From an uncultured Tenacibaculum sp. (GTDB taxonomy: Bacteria; Bacteroidota; Bacteroidia; Flavobacteriales; Flavobacteriaceae), in assembly GCA_947492185.1 (NCBI GenBank), contig CANLMR010000001.1, forward strand, positions 930,001 to 994,000: 64,000 bases of DNA. The letters run 5' to 3'. Every line of letters starts with the position of its first letter. The first letter of the stretch is position 1. The notes beneath the pieces are model-generated. The model saw nothing but the letters and a program-made list of their open reading frames with translations, made no database searches and was not told the DNA's origin. The position numbers were made by a program, and so were the translations under genes. Below, piece after piece: positions 29,495 through 38,574 of the stretch.

Positions 29495-30043
29495 TTAACA
29501 ATCATCACCAAAAATTATCAATTCACCATTATATTGTTTAATTGTAAACGGAACTTTTTCTAAAGTACAATTAGGTTCTATTACAAATTCAATTGCTCCA
29601 GATATTGTAAAATCGTTAGGATTCGTAACTGTCAATTTTTGTTTATAAGTGGTGTTTACCCGTACCCAATTTACCAAACCAGCAACAAATGGATGAGGAT
29701 CATTTTCTTCTGTAGATCTCGGATTTTCAATTAGGTTATGATCTACAACTACGTTATTGTTTTTAGGTATAAGAATTTTAAATTTACCTTTAAAATCTCG
29801 TTTGGAATTAGGAGAAACAAAATGCGCTCCTCGTCTCAAATGTATATCAGTAACTATTGTATATGAATTTGATGTTGTTTTCTCTAAGCTGAATAAAATA
29901 GAGTAAGGATTTTTGCTGTTTTTAGGTTGATTAGAAACTTTATAATTGTAAGAAACCACTTTTTCACTAAAAACGGGTTTGCTTTCTTTCGTTTCACATG
30001 AAAAAAGTGAAATAGCAACTAGGAGTAAAATTAACTTATTCAT
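29495..30043 (-). CDS. Lipoprotein of unknown function
   Basis: A 182-residue lipoprotein (lipobox LFSCETK, Cys about 16). The mature part is beta-rich with no motif I recognise; it ends in a Cys (FGDDC) and has one other Cys (PNCTLEKV), possibly a disulfide. It is divergent from a membrane-bound winged-helix regulator whose promoter region carries phased repeats, so it is a candidate target of that regulator. That is inference. Confidence 0.7.
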   Translation of the reverse strand: MNKLILLLVAISLFSCETKESKPVFSEKVVSYNYKVSNQPKNSKNPYSILFSLEKTTSNSYTIVTDIHLRRGAHFVSPNSKRDFKGKFKILIPKNNNVVVDHNLIENPRSTEENDPHPFVAGLVNWVRVNTTYKQKLTVTNPNDFTISGAIEFVIEPNCTLEKVPFTIKQYNGELIIFGDDC

Positions 30044-30112
30044 ATTCTTTATCTTAATTTAGTAAATAGTATTTATTTTGTTTTGTAAAACTACCTCAAA
30101 GTCTTGTAGAAA

Positions 30113-30152
30113 GTGTCAAAAAAGTGTAAAACAAGTGTCAAAGGCTGTAAAA
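30113..30152. promoter_or_regulatory. Four phased GTGT(C/A)AAA direct repeats (putative operator)
   Basis: GTGTCAAA, GTGTAAAA, GTGTCAAA and CTGTAAAA start at 30113, 30124, 30135 and 30145, spacings 11, 11 and 10 bp. A 7-bp repeat plus 4-bp spacer is the architecture of PhoB/OmpR-type boxes. The array lies between a lipoprotein gene and the gene for a winged-helix regulator, so autoregulation is likely. Confidence 0.65.
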
Positions 30153-30184
30153 AGTCTATAAAAAGTATGTTATTTGTAAAACCT

Positions 30185-31024
30185 ATGAATAAAATAATTT
30201 ATGGTGTATTTTTCTGCACCTTCTTTTTACTTTCTTGCAAGAAAAATCAATCTGAATTTTCAGAAAAAGTAAAGGTTTCTCTTAGAAATGTTGGGCACCA
30301 ATTATTACTTTCTCAAAAAGATTCTACTTCACTTGTTTTACCTGTGCAGCAATTACAGGAAGATCAGTATAAAATGTCATTTCAAAATAATCTGCAAATA
30401 GAACCAAGTGAATTGGTAACTATTATAAATAATAACTTCAAAAAAGCAGATTTACCAGCAAAATATAGAGTAGAAGTTAAAAATTGTGCAAGTGAAGAAA
30501 TAGCTTACAGTTTTGAAATGATTCTTAATGAAGAAAAGTCAATAATACCATGCAGCGGAAGAAATTTACCAAATAGTTGCTATGTAATTACTGTTCGTTT
30601 TATATCAGAGAAAGAAATCGGAATGAACCCAATATATGTTATCGTCTCTTTATTGTTTACAATACTAGTTTTAGTTGTGCTCTGGTATTCGAAGGGAAAA
30701 ACTAAATTATCTAAAATACAAGATTCGGAAACACAAAAACTAGGAGCTTTTTTATTTTATCCTGAGCAAAATAAATTGGTAAAACAAGCTGTTGAAATAC
30801 CATTGTCAAAGAAAGAATGTGAATTGCTATCGATATTTATTTCAAGACCAAATGAAATTATAAAAAGAGAAGAGCTTACCAAGAAAGTTTGGGAAGATAA
30901 TGGAGTTTTTGTTGGAAGAAGTTTAGATACATATATTTCTAAAATTCGAAAAAAAATTAAAGAAGATACTTCTATACGATTAACAAATGTTCATGGTGTT
31001 GGTTATAAACTGGAGGTAGATTAA
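30185..31024 (+). CDS. Membrane winged-helix regulator with periplasmic sensor (reversed ToxR layout)
   Basis: A 279-residue protein from the chosen ATG. The N-terminus is an export signal with a lipobox-like end (FFLLSCKKN). A periplasmic region of about 120 residues follows, containing two Cys (VKNCASEE and IPCSGRNLPNSCY region). One membrane helix (PIYVIVSLLFTILVLVVLWY) leads to a C-terminal OmpR-type winged helix (LSKKECELLSIFISRPNEII; TKKVWEDNGVFVGRSLDTYISKIRKK). The DNA-binding domain is therefore cytoplasmic and C-terminal, opposite to ToxR/CadC. Starts at 30113 (GTG) or 30167 are possible, but the former would translate the phased operator repeats. Confidence 0.82.
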   Translation: MNKIIYGVFFCTFFLLSCKKNQSEFSEKVKVSLRNVGHQLLLSQKDSTSLVLPVQQLQEDQYKMSFQNNLQIEPSELVTIINNNFKKADLPAKYRVEVKNCASEEIAYSFEMILNEEKSIIPCSGRNLPNSCYVITVRFISEKEIGMNPIYVIVSLLFTILVLVVLWYSKGKTKLSKIQDSETQKLGAFLFYPEQNKLVKQAVEIPLSKKECELLSIFISRPNEIIKREELTKKVWEDNGVFVGRSLDTYISKIRKKIKEDTSIRLTNVHGVGYKLEVD

Positions 31025-31030
31025 GTGTAT

Positions 31031-31978
31031 ATGTTAAATAATTTACCAGAATTTAATTTAGAGATAGATAATCAGCAAATAACACTTCCTTTCTTGGAAG
31101 AATTTGGTGTTGAATTATGGATTAAAAGAGAAGATAAAATCCATAAACAAATCTCAGGAAACAAATTCAGAAAACTGAAGTATAATATCAAAGAAGCTCA
31201 AAAACTAAACAAAAAAAACATATTAACTTACGGTGGAGCATATTCCAATCATATTTTAGCCGTTGCAGCCTCAGGGAATTTAAACGGATTAAAAACAATT
31301 GGAATTATAAGAGGTGAAGAATTAGGTAAAAATTTAGATAAAACGCTTTCAACTAATTCTACTTTAGCACAAGCCAAAGAATATGGAATGAAGTTTGAGT
31401 TTGTTACTAGAGAAGCATACAGAAATAAAAATACAAATGAGTTTATAGATGGTTTAAAACAGAAGTTTGGAGATTTTTATTTAGTTCCAGAAGGAGGAAC
31501 TAACCAGTTGGCAATTAAAGGTTGCGAAGAAATCTTAACTATTCAAGATAAAAAATTCGATTATATTTGCGTGGCTGTTGGTACTGGAGGAACAATTTCT
31601 GGACTTATTAATTCAATTCAAAATCACCAAAAAATATTAGGTTTTCCAGCTTTGAAAGGTGATTTTTTAAAGAAAGACATTGAGGGATTAATAAGAAAAC
31701 AGAATAAATGGAGTTTGATAAATGAATATCATTTCGGAGGATATGGGAAATTTAATACCGATTTAATCCGTTTTATTAATGAGTTTAAAGAGAAAACTAA
31801 AGTCTTATTAGATCCAATTTATACTGGAAAAATGATATTTGGTCTGGTAGATTTAATAAAAAAAGGAAAATTTCAAAAAGGAACTAAAATTTTAGCTATT
31901 CATACTGGAGGAATCCAAGGAATTGAAGGTTTCAATAAAAAATTAAAGAAAAAACATTTAGATATAATTAACGTGTAA
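31031..31978 (+). CDS. ACC deaminase / D-cysteine desulfhydrase family PLP enzyme
   Basis: A 315-residue fold-type II PLP enzyme. The cofactor lysine lies in SGNKFRKLKYN; Ser/Asn contacts are in TYGGAYSNHILAVAA; the phosphate loop is VGTGGTISG. The family includes 1-aminocyclopropane-1-carboxylate deaminase and D-cysteine desulfhydrase; in a bacterium of this type, D-cysteine or another D-amino acid is the more likely substrate. ATG at 31031 is preferred to GTG at 31025; both fall right after the preceding stop codon, so the gene is in one operon with the regulator and the glucosaminidase. Confidence 0.85.
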   Translation: MLNNLPEFNLEIDNQQITLPFLEEFGVELWIKREDKIHKQISGNKFRKLKYNIKEAQKLNKKNILTYGGAYSNHILAVAASGNLNGLKTIGIIRGEELGKNLDKTLSTNSTLAQAKEYGMKFEFVTREAYRNKNTNEFIDGLKQKFGDFYLVPEGGTNQLAIKGCEEILTIQDKKFDYICVAVGTGGTISGLINSIQNHQKILGFPALKGDFLKKDIEGLIRKQNKWSLINEYHFGGYGKFNTDLIRFINEFKEKTKVLLDPIYTGKMIFGLVDLIKKGKFQKGTKILAIHTGGIQGIEGFNKKLKKKHLDIINV

Positions 31979-32806
31979 ATGAAGTTGAGAGTAGTAATTT
32001 TTAGTATGTTAATGTTGTTTTTAGCTAGTTGTGGTTCTAAAAAACAAGTGGTTACTCAACCAACACAAAAGCCAATTATAGTAACTGCACCCAAAAAAGA
32101 AAATACAGTTGAAGTTCCAGAAGTAAAACCAAATAAAACCCCAAAAAAAACTAAAGCTTCTATTACAGCTACAACTCAAGAGTATATAGAGAAATTTGCT
32201 CCTATAGCAGTTAGAGAAATGCATAAATATAAAATTCCAGCTAGTATCACTTTAGCTCAAGGTATTTTAGAATCGGGAAGTGGTAGGAGCCCTCTAGCAA
32301 TTAGATCAAATAATCATTTTGGAATAAAATGTCATAAAGGTTGGAAAGGGAAAAGTGTTACTCATGACGATGATGAAATTGGAGAATGCTTTAGAAAGTA
32401 TAAACATCCCGAAACATCTTATGAAGATCATTCTCAGTTTTTGGTTTCAAGAAAAAGATATTCAAGATTATTTAGGTTAACTCCTACTGATTATAAAGGT
32501 TGGGCTTATGGACTTAAAAGAGCAGGATATGCTACAGACAAAAAATATCCAGTAAAGCTTATTGCTCTAATTAAAAAATATAACCTTGATAAATACGATA
32601 GATCAACAAATGATACTGCAGAGGTAAAAAGTTATTCGACAGATAATAATGATTCAACTAAAACTAGTTTTTATTATAAAGTAGTGAAAGGTGATACCTT
32701 GTATTCAATAGCAAGAAAATTTAATACTACTGTTACACAACTTAAAAACCTTAATAAACTAGGAAATAATGCTATCAGTATTGGTCAAGAATTAATTTTA
32801 AAATAA
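31979..32806 (+). CDS. Glucosaminidase with LysM (peptidoglycan hydrolase lipoprotein)
   Basis: A 275-residue lipoprotein (lipobox FLASCGSK). After a Pro/Lys/Thr linker comes a glucosaminidase domain (about 60-195: IPASITLAQGILESGSGRSP with the catalytic glutamate in ILESG, then NNHFGIKCHKGWKG). One LysM repeat closes the protein (about 228-275: YKVVKGDTLYSIARKFNTT, then ISIGQELILK) and binds glycan. It cleaves peptidoglycan glycan strands in the periplasm. Its ATG abuts the upstream stop codon. Confidence 0.92.
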   Translation: MKLRVVIFSMLMLFLASCGSKKQVVTQPTQKPIIVTAPKKENTVEVPEVKPNKTPKKTKASITATTQEYIEKFAPIAVREMHKYKIPASITLAQGILESGSGRSPLAIRSNNHFGIKCHKGWKGKSVTHDDDEIGECFRKYKHPETSYEDHSQFLVSRKRYSRLFRLTPTDYKGWAYGLKRAGYATDKKYPVKLIALIKKYNLDKYDRSTNDTAEVKSYSTDNNDSTKTSFYYKVVKGDTLYSIARKFNTTVTQLKNLNKLGNNAISIGQELILK

Positions 32807-32808
32807 AA

Positions 32809-32835
32809 AAAGAACAGTTTTACTGTTCTTTTTTT
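32809..32835 (+). terminator. Glucosaminidase operon terminator
   Basis: A 10-bp stem (AAAGAACAGT / ACTGTTCTTT) with a 3-nt loop and a T-run. It begins just past the stop codon. Confidence 0.9.
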
Positions 32836-33113
32836 GACGATTAACTTTCCCTTCTTCAATTTTGATTTCTAATTTAACATAGCTAAGAAATCTTTATATT
32901 GTTTATTTTCATTTTGCATACTCAAATCTAACACCAACTTTTTTTTAAAAAAAACTAGGATGAGTTATTACGGCTAATTATTTAGTTAAACTTCCTTTTT
33001 AATGAGTAAAGTAGTCTTTTTACTGTTTTTTTGAATGTAAAATGGAGTATTGCTATTTTTTTTATTGATTTTTTGGTGATAAGTTTACAATTGAATTATA
33101 AGAAATAAGAGAA
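32836..33113. other. AT-rich spacer before the histidine-kinase operon
   Basis: No gene, RNA or clear promoter identified. It holds a minus-strand 16-codon open frame (32869-32919) that may be a relic, and a TTTTAATGAGTAAAG stretch (near 32998) that weakly resembles the direct repeats at 7870-7906. Confidence 0.4.
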
Positions 33114-35333
33114 GTGGAGTATAAAAAATCCATATTAATATTGGTATTGTTGAGTTTTTTTGTGTCAAAAGCGCAAAACAAACATTCTATTGAAAATGAG
33201 AAAGTTTTAGATTTAAAAGTTAGAGTTTATGATGAAACCAATAAACAGTTTATTAAAGATGCGCAAGTAAGTGTAAATTCCTTTGTTGTGAACAAATCTA
33301 ATACTAATGGAGTATATAATGTTAAAGGAAGAATAGATGATGAGCTAGTGGTCAGACATCCAGATATCGAAACAATTTATCATGTTATTTCTTCTAAAGA
33401 GGATATAAAAGTTTTAGTAAAAGGAATATCAAAAAGTAAAACTAGCTTATTCAAAAAAACAAGAAAAAGAGAGATTAATTACCTGCAATTAGTTGATTCA
33501 GCTAAATTTTACAAAGAAAAAGATATTGAAAAGAGTTTAAATTTCATTGAAAGATTATTAGAATCTGAACAGTCACAAAATAGAAATGCTAATACCTATA
33601 AAGTATTAGCTGATATTTATTTGCATTGGAAACAATACGATATAGCTATTAGTAATTATAAAATATCATTACGGATTTATGAAAAAGTAGAAACGATGAT
33701 ACAATTAGCGAAAGCACAATATTTAGCTAAAGAGTATGAAGATAGTGAGTTAACATATTCTGAATTAAAAACTAGGAATTTAAGTAATTACGAGAGAGTT
33801 CAAGTTTTTCAGGGTTTGGCTGATGTGTTTTTATCTAAAAAAGAATATGAGAAAGCAAAAGATAGTTATGAGAAAGGACTAGAAATAGCTGAAACAAAAT
33901 CGATTAAAGAAGAAATACCAGATTTAAATGCAAAAATAGCAAGTGTTTATGCTAAAGAAGGTAATTTGGTAAAGGCAAACACAGCAATTAATAAAACACT
34001 TAAACAAGCATCTGAGCTAGATGAAAAGCCTTATTTAAAAGTACAACAAGAAGTTGCAGATTTCTATAATCAAACAGAACAATATGATAATGAGATTAAA
34101 GTAAGGAAGGAAATTCTTGAAAATGTAGATAAAAATGCAAGAAATAGTGTAAAAAGAAAAGAAAATTTATCTAAACTAGATGAAGGTGAATCTGAAGAAC
34201 CAAGAGATTCATTAACATCACAAAAAATGAATTACAAAATAGGTAATGCATATGTGTTAAAAGAAAATTATCCTGAAGCTATTGGTTATTTAAAGAAGAG
34301 TATAAAAGAAGCAGATAAAAAAGAAGATCTTGAGGTTAAAAAGCATGCTACTAGAAAACTTTCAGAAGTATATGCTACGATGGGGTCTTACTTTGAAGCT
34401 TTAAGAACATACAGAGATTTTGTAGAAGTGGTGGATACGTTGTACTTGAAAAAAGAACAAGAGATTTATCAGATACAAAGATTAAGTAAAAAAATAACTG
34501 AAAATCAAAGTAGAATAGCAATTCTAGAAAAAGATAAAGAGCTTTCAGAGAGTAAATTAAGCTTGGCTTATAAGGAGAATGAATTATCTGTAGAAAGAGA
34601 TGTACTTCAACAAGTAATTATATATTCACTTTTACTAGGTTTAGTTTTAATGAGTTTGTTAAGTTATTATTCTTACAGAGCAAATCAAAAACAAAAGTTA
34701 GCCAATAACTTATTAGCTTTAAAATCTATGAGGTCTCAAATGAATCCTCATTTTATTTTTAACGCGTTAAACTCTGTAAATAGTTTTATTGCTGTTAATG
34801 ATGAACGTAATGCAAATAGATATTTATCGGAATTTTCTGTGTTAATGCGTTCTGTATTAGAAAATTCAGATGAAGATTTTATTCCATTTACTAAGGAAAT
34901 AGAATTACTAGAATTATATGTGAAATTAGAGCATAACCGTTTTCAAGATAAATTCGATTATGATATTAATGTAGATAATTCAATTGAATTGGATGAATAT
35001 AAAATTCCACCTATGTTATTACAGCCTTATATAGAAAATGCAATTTGGCATGGATTACGATATAAAAAAGAAAAAGGTAGTTTGTCAATTTCTATAGAAA
35101 AAGAAACCAAAGAAAGCATTAAAATTATCATACAAGATAATGGTATAGGAAGAAAAAAATCTATGGAAATGAAAACTAAAAATCAACTGAAACAAAAATC
35201 CAAAGGGATGAGTACCATAAAGAATAGAATAGCTATTTTAAACGATATGTACCAAGACAAAGTAGCAGTACAAATATCTGATGTTTTAGAAAATGGATCT
35301 GGTACAAAAGTTGAAGTAACCTTAAAAAAATAA
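33114..35333 (+). CDS. TPR sensor histidine kinase (LytS/YpdA type)
   Basis: A 739-residue membrane kinase with a signal peptide about 1-20 (ending SKAQN). A carboxypeptidase-regulatory-like strand set (about 30-105) is followed by tetratricopeptide repeats (about 130-460). A coiled coil (about 455-500) leads to one membrane helix (about 503-521, VIIYSLLLGLVLMSLLSYY). The His_kinase domain has its phospho-acceptor at H546 in QMNPHFIFNALNS. The ATPase domain has LLQPYIENAIWHGL and DNGIGRKKS. The only start compatible with the signal peptide is GTG at 33114. The response regulator gene follows at 3 bp. Confidence 0.93.
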   Translation: MEYKKSILILVLLSFFVSKAQNKHSIENEKVLDLKVRVYDETNKQFIKDAQVSVNSFVVNKSNTNGVYNVKGRIDDELVVRHPDIETIYHVISSKEDIKVLVKGISKSKTSLFKKTRKREINYLQLVDSAKFYKEKDIEKSLNFIERLLESEQSQNRNANTYKVLADIYLHWKQYDIAISNYKISLRIYEKVETMIQLAKAQYLAKEYEDSELTYSELKTRNLSNYERVQVFQGLADVFLSKKEYEKAKDSYEKGLEIAETKSIKEEIPDLNAKIASVYAKEGNLVKANTAINKTLKQASELDEKPYLKVQQEVADFYNQTEQYDNEIKVRKEILENVDKNARNSVKRKENLSKLDEGESEEPRDSLTSQKMNYKIGNAYVLKENYPEAIGYLKKSIKEADKKEDLEVKKHATRKLSEVYATMGSYFEALRTYRDFVEVVDTLYLKKEQEIYQIQRLSKKITENQSRIAILEKDKELSESKLSLAYKENELSVERDVLQQVIIYSLLLGLVLMSLLSYYSYRANQKQKLANNLLALKSMRSQMNPHFIFNALNSVNSFIAVNDERNANRYLSEFSVLMRSVLENSDEDFIPFTKEIELLELYVKLEHNRFQDKFDYDINVDNSIELDEYKIPPMLLQPYIENAIWHGLRYKKEKGSLSISIEKETKESIKIIIQDNGIGRKKSMEMKTKNQLKQKSKGMSTIKNRIAILNDMYQDKVAVQISDVLENGSGTKVEVTLKK

Positions 35334-35336
35334 ACT

Positions 35337-36068
35337 ATGAAACTAAGAACTATCATTGTAGAGGATGAGCAAATTAGCAGAGAAATTTTAAGAAACTATA
35401 TAGGTAAGTATTGTCCTACAATAGAATTGTTAGGAGAAGCAAGTAATATCCAAGAGGCTTATGAATTAATTCAAAAACATGAACTAGATTTAGTATTTCT
35501 TGATGTTGAGATGCCTTTTGGAAATGGTTTTGATTTATTAGAAAAAGTTGAAAATAGAACCTTCGAAACAATTTTTGTTACTGCATATGATCATTATGCA
35601 ATTGAAGCATTAAATAATCAAGCAACATATTATTTGTTAAAACCTATTTCAATCGATGAGTTGATTAAGTCTGTTAACCTAGTAGCAGAAATTAAAGAGA
35701 AAGAAGATGAGCTTCAAAACACAGTTTTACAGCCTAAAACTCCTGCTATAAATGGTAAGATTACTATTCCGCTACAAGATGGTTTTGAAGTTGTAAACGT
35801 GGAAGAAATTGTTTTCTGCAAGGCAGATGATAACTATACTGAAATTCACTTTGAAAATTCGAAAAAAGTTGTGAGTAAAACACTAAAGCATTTTGAAGAA
35901 GTTTTAAAAGAATATCCTTTTGCTAGAATACATAAATCGTATTTAGTAAATATAAATGCAATTACAAAGTATAAAAAAGGAAAAGGAGGGAGTGTAGAAC
36001 TTAATAATGGAAAAGAAATTTTGGTATCTGCATCTAAAAAAGGTAATTTATTGGCCTATTTTAAATAA
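35337..36068 (+). CDS. LytTR-family response regulator
   Basis: A 243-residue regulator. The receiver domain (1-120) has acidic residues in VEDEQ, the phospho-acceptor D56 in LVFLDVEMP and a lysine in LLKPIS. The LytTR DNA-binding domain (about 145-243) shows CKADDNYTEIHFEN and FARIHKSYLVNINAI. LytTR proteins bind pairs of short direct repeats about two helical turns apart. It pairs with the kinase directly upstream. Confidence 0.95.
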   Translation: MKLRTIIVEDEQISREILRNYIGKYCPTIELLGEASNIQEAYELIQKHELDLVFLDVEMPFGNGFDLLEKVENRTFETIFVTAYDHYAIEALNNQATYYLLKPISIDELIKSVNLVAEIKEKEDELQNTVLQPKTPAINGKITIPLQDGFEVVNVEEIVFCKADDNYTEIHFENSKKVVSKTLKHFEEVLKEYPFARIHKSYLVNINAITKYKKGKGGSVELNNGKEILVSASKKGNLLAYFK

Positions 36069-36074
36069 ACTATA

Positions 36075-36587
36075 ATGCCAATAATAAAACCAGTAAGAGG
36101 TAAGGAACCTCAAATACCTAAAGATTGTTTTATAGCAGAGAATGCTACTATAGTAGGAGAAGTATCAATGGGTAAGCAATGTAGTGTGTGGTTTAACGCA
36201 GTTATTCGAGGAGATGTTCATTTTATAAAAATGGGAAATAAAGTAAATGTTCAAGACGGAGCAGTAATTCATGCTACTTATCAAAAATCACCAACTACAA
36301 TAGGAAATAATGTATCTATTGGTCATAATGCAATTGTACATGGATGTACAATTCATGATAATGTTTTAGTAGGAATGGGAAGTATAATTATGGATGATTG
36401 TATCGTGGAAAGTAATACCATTATTGCAGCAGGAGCGGTAGTTACAAAAAATACTAGAGTAGAAAGTGGTAGTATTTATGCAGGTGTACCGGCAAAAAAA
36501 GTTAAAGATATATCGCCAGAGCTAACATCTGGTGAAGTAGATAGAATTGCCAACAATTATGTGAAGTATGCAAGTTGGTTTAAGTAA
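36075..36587 (+). CDS. Gamma-class carbonic anhydrase-like hexapeptide protein
   Basis: A 170-residue left-handed beta-helix protein. Zinc-site histidines fit VIHATY and SIGHNAIVHGC; RGDVHFIKMGNKVNVQDGAVIH is the typical trimer-interface segment. It may hydrate CO2 or act as an inactive homologue (YrdA-like). It lies 6 bp after the response regulator, so it is cotranscribed, and ends at a 12-bp terminator. Confidence 0.9.
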   Translation: MPIIKPVRGKEPQIPKDCFIAENATIVGEVSMGKQCSVWFNAVIRGDVHFIKMGNKVNVQDGAVIHATYQKSPTTIGNNVSIGHNAIVHGCTIHDNVLVGMGSIIMDDCIVESNTIIAAGAVVTKNTRVESGSIYAGVPAKKVKDISPELTSGEVDRIANNYVKYASWFK

Positions 36588-36605
36588 TTAATTTAAATAA
36601 AAAAC

Positions 36606-36637
36606 AACCCCGATTCAATTATGAATCGGGGTTTCCA
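36606..36637. terminator. Terminator between convergent genes
   Basis: A 12-bp perfect stem (AACCCCGATTCA / TGAATCGGGGTT) with a 4-nt loop, A-rich before and T/A-rich after. Confidence 0.85.
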
Positions 36638-36663
36638 AAAAACCAATTAAATGAAATAAATAA

Positions 36664-37116
36664 TTACCCTCTATCAAAATCCATTTCAGATTTATCATGC
36701 TTTATTCTTCTTTGCTTTCCTCTTCTTTTCATCTTATGTTTTTTGCGAACTACTATTTTTTCAAAACGCTCATACTGTTGGTCATTTAAAATATCTTTCA
36801 TATTAGCTTTAAAGACAATCATTTTATCTAATCGTGCCATTTCTTTTTTGAAACGTTCATCTGAACTCAATTTTTTACGTTCTTCTTTTTTTGCTTTTCT
36901 ATTTTTTTTATGTGCTGCTCGATTAGTGATTTTTTCTGCTAATAAAGGCCTAATTTTATTTTGTTGACGTTCTGAAAGATCTAAGTCTAAAGTCATTTTC
37001 TTTAAGGCTAATTCAGTTTTTTGTTCAACTGAAAAATCACTTCCTTTTTTTCGTTTTTGAGCCGATACTGTAAAAGATAAACTCAATGCAATCAATGCTA
37101 CTACTATTTTTTTCAT
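36664..37116 (-). CDS. Secreted basic Spy/CpxP-like protein
   Basis: A 150-residue exported protein with a signal peptide about 1-19 (ending VSAQK). The mature part is helical and very basic. The segment LDLSERQQNKIRPLLAEK and the later LNDQQYERFEKI follow the LTxxQ-type repeats of Spy/CpxP periplasmic chaperones. The C-terminus is rich in Lys, Arg and His (KKHKMKRRGKQRRIKHDK). A role in envelope stress or metal binding is inference. Confidence 0.7.
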   Translation of the reverse strand: MKKIVVALIALSLSFTVSAQKRKKGSDFSVEQKTELALKKMTLDLDLSERQQNKIRPLLAEKITNRAAHKKNRKAKKEERKKLSSDERFKKEMARLDKMIVFKANMKDILNDQQYERFEKIVVRKKHKMKRRGKQRRIKHDKSEMDFDRG

Positions 37117-37245
37117 GTTATGCTTTTTTAATTATTTACTACAACTCTAAGACATTCGAATTGAGAAAAGGTTTAATTTTTAAATAAAAAAAGTTCTTAA
37201 TCTGTATTTTAGCGAATGAAATAAACATTGAAACGTAATATTCTA

Positions 37246-38223
37246 ATGAAAAAAGGCGCATCATTATTTTTGAAGTTAATTGTACTTTTAATATGCTCAG
37301 TAGTAATTTTTTATTTCTGGGGATCCAATGCAACTTTAGATCAAAAAAAGTATAAGCAGCTTATTACTAACGAATATACTCAGGAATTCAATAGCGACTC
37401 TATTTTTTCAATAGTTACTTATAATATTGGTTATTTAAGCGGAATGACGAATAATACTTCTAAAGCGAGGCCAAAAGAATTGTTTGATACTAATTTGTTT
37501 CATGTAAAAGAAGAATTTAAAAAATTGAATCCAGATATTATTGCTTTTCAAGAAATTGATTATGCAGCTAAACGTTCTTACCAGATAAATCAAGAAGAAG
37601 AGCTTTCAAAATTAGGATATAACCATGTTGCTAGAACAATAAACTGGGATAAAAAATATGTTCCATTTCCATATTTTCCACCTTCAGCACATTTTGGAAA
37701 AGTAGTTTCAGGTCAATCGATTTTAAGTAAATTTCCTATTAATAATCATAATCGAATAGTTTTAGATAGAGTTGAAAACACTCCTTTTTATAAAAATGCA
37801 TTTTATTTAGATAGATTATTACAGGTTGTTCAGGTTAAAATTAAAGACAAAGATGTCACAATAATGAATGTTCACCTAGAAGCGTTTGATAAAGAAACAA
37901 GAGTAAAACAATTGAAAGAGGTGGTGAAGAAATTTCTTGAATATGGACAATCAAATCCAACTATCTTACTAGGTGATTTTAATAGTGATCCAAATTTTGA
38001 AGATTCAGCTATAACTCAAGTTTTAAATTTAAAAAATATTGGGAATGCAGCTTTTTCTGAAGGTAATTCTGCAAATACATTTGATTCTAAAAAACCATAT
38101 AAAAGGTTAGATTATATATTCTATACAAAGAATTTTATTTCCTATGTTGATGGTAGGGTTTTGTTAGAATTTGCGCAGGCTTCAGACCATTTACCAGTGA
38201 ATATGAAATTCAAGTTGAAATAA
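37246..38223 (+). CDS. Endonuclease/exonuclease/phosphatase (EEP) family protein
   Basis: A 325-residue protein anchored by an N-terminal hydrophobic helix (about 5-25, LFLKLIVLLICSVVIFYFW). The catalytic set of the EEP fold is present: DIIAFQEID (metal Glu), MNVHLEAF, LGDFNSDP and the terminal ASDHLPV. It is probably a periplasmic or surface phosphodiesterase or nuclease; substrate unknown. ATG at 37246 is preferred to an in-frame TTG at 37228. Confidence 0.88.
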   Translation: MKKGASLFLKLIVLLICSVVIFYFWGSNATLDQKKYKQLITNEYTQEFNSDSIFSIVTYNIGYLSGMTNNTSKARPKELFDTNLFHVKEEFKKLNPDIIAFQEIDYAAKRSYQINQEEELSKLGYNHVARTINWDKKYVPFPYFPPSAHFGKVVSGQSILSKFPINNHNRIVLDRVENTPFYKNAFYLDRLLQVVQVKIKDKDVTIMNVHLEAFDKETRVKQLKEVVKKFLEYGQSNPTILLGDFNSDPNFEDSAITQVLNLKNIGNAAFSEGNSANTFDSKKPYKRLDYIFYTKNFISYVDGRVLLEFAQASDHLPVNMKFKLK

Positions 38224-38248
38224 TTTTTTCAAAAAAAAAGGTTAAAAA

Positions 38249-38281
38249 TTTGGATTTTAAATTTTTATAAACAAATATTTG
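38249..38281 (+). promoter_or_regulatory. Weak promoter before the metY riboswitch
   Basis: TTTG (38249-38252) and AATATTTG (38274-38281), one base off TAnnTTTG, spaced 21 bp, and 33 bp before riboswitch helix P1. Confidence 0.35.
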
Positions 38282-38314
38282 CCTAAGTAAAGTTCAGACA
38301 CTTATCGATTTAAT

Positions 38315-38439
38315 GTTATCAAGAAAGGTGGAGGGAATAGACCCTATGAAACCTTAGCAACCCTTGGTTAGACTGAAGTCTTTTCAGTATTTCAAAGAAG
38401 GTGCTAAATTCTACCCTGATTTTTATTGGGATAGATAAC
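38315..38439 (+). ncRNA. SAM-I (S-box) riboswitch, metY operon
   Basis: P1 is formed by GTTATC (38315-38320) and GATAAC (38434-38439). Core segments match SAM-I: AAGGTGGAGGGAATAGACCC, TATGAAACC, TTAGCAACCC and AAGGTGCTAAATTCTAC. P4 is CCCTGATTTTTATTGGG. It senses S-adenosylmethionine and switches off metY and the MetX fusion downstream. After P1 a 7-bp hairpin (TTTCGTA / TACGAAA, 38450-38470) without a T-run could be part of the expression platform. Confidence 0.93.
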
Positions 38440-38574
38440 AACAGAAGTTTTTCGTAATTCTAATACGAAATATAAATTTCTATAAATTCTTAATAACATT
38501 TTTCTGTAAGCATCATCGTAAAAGATGTGTTTTGACTTTTGGTTTAATTATTAATTATTTCAAAAAGAAGAAAA

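Noticed and set aside
30113..30184. GTG start for the winged-helix regulator
   Set aside because: The extra 24 residues only translate the phased repeats and would spoil the export signal; kept as a minor alternative.
32869..32919. 16-codon minus-strand open frame that reads like a protein tail (MQNENKQYKDFLAMLN)
   Set aside because: Too short, no initiation context and no recognisable parent; at most a gene relic.
38450..38470. Hairpin after the metY riboswitch as intrinsic terminator
   Set aside because: The 7-bp stem is AT-rich and has no T-run, so it is noted only as a possible part of the expression platform.
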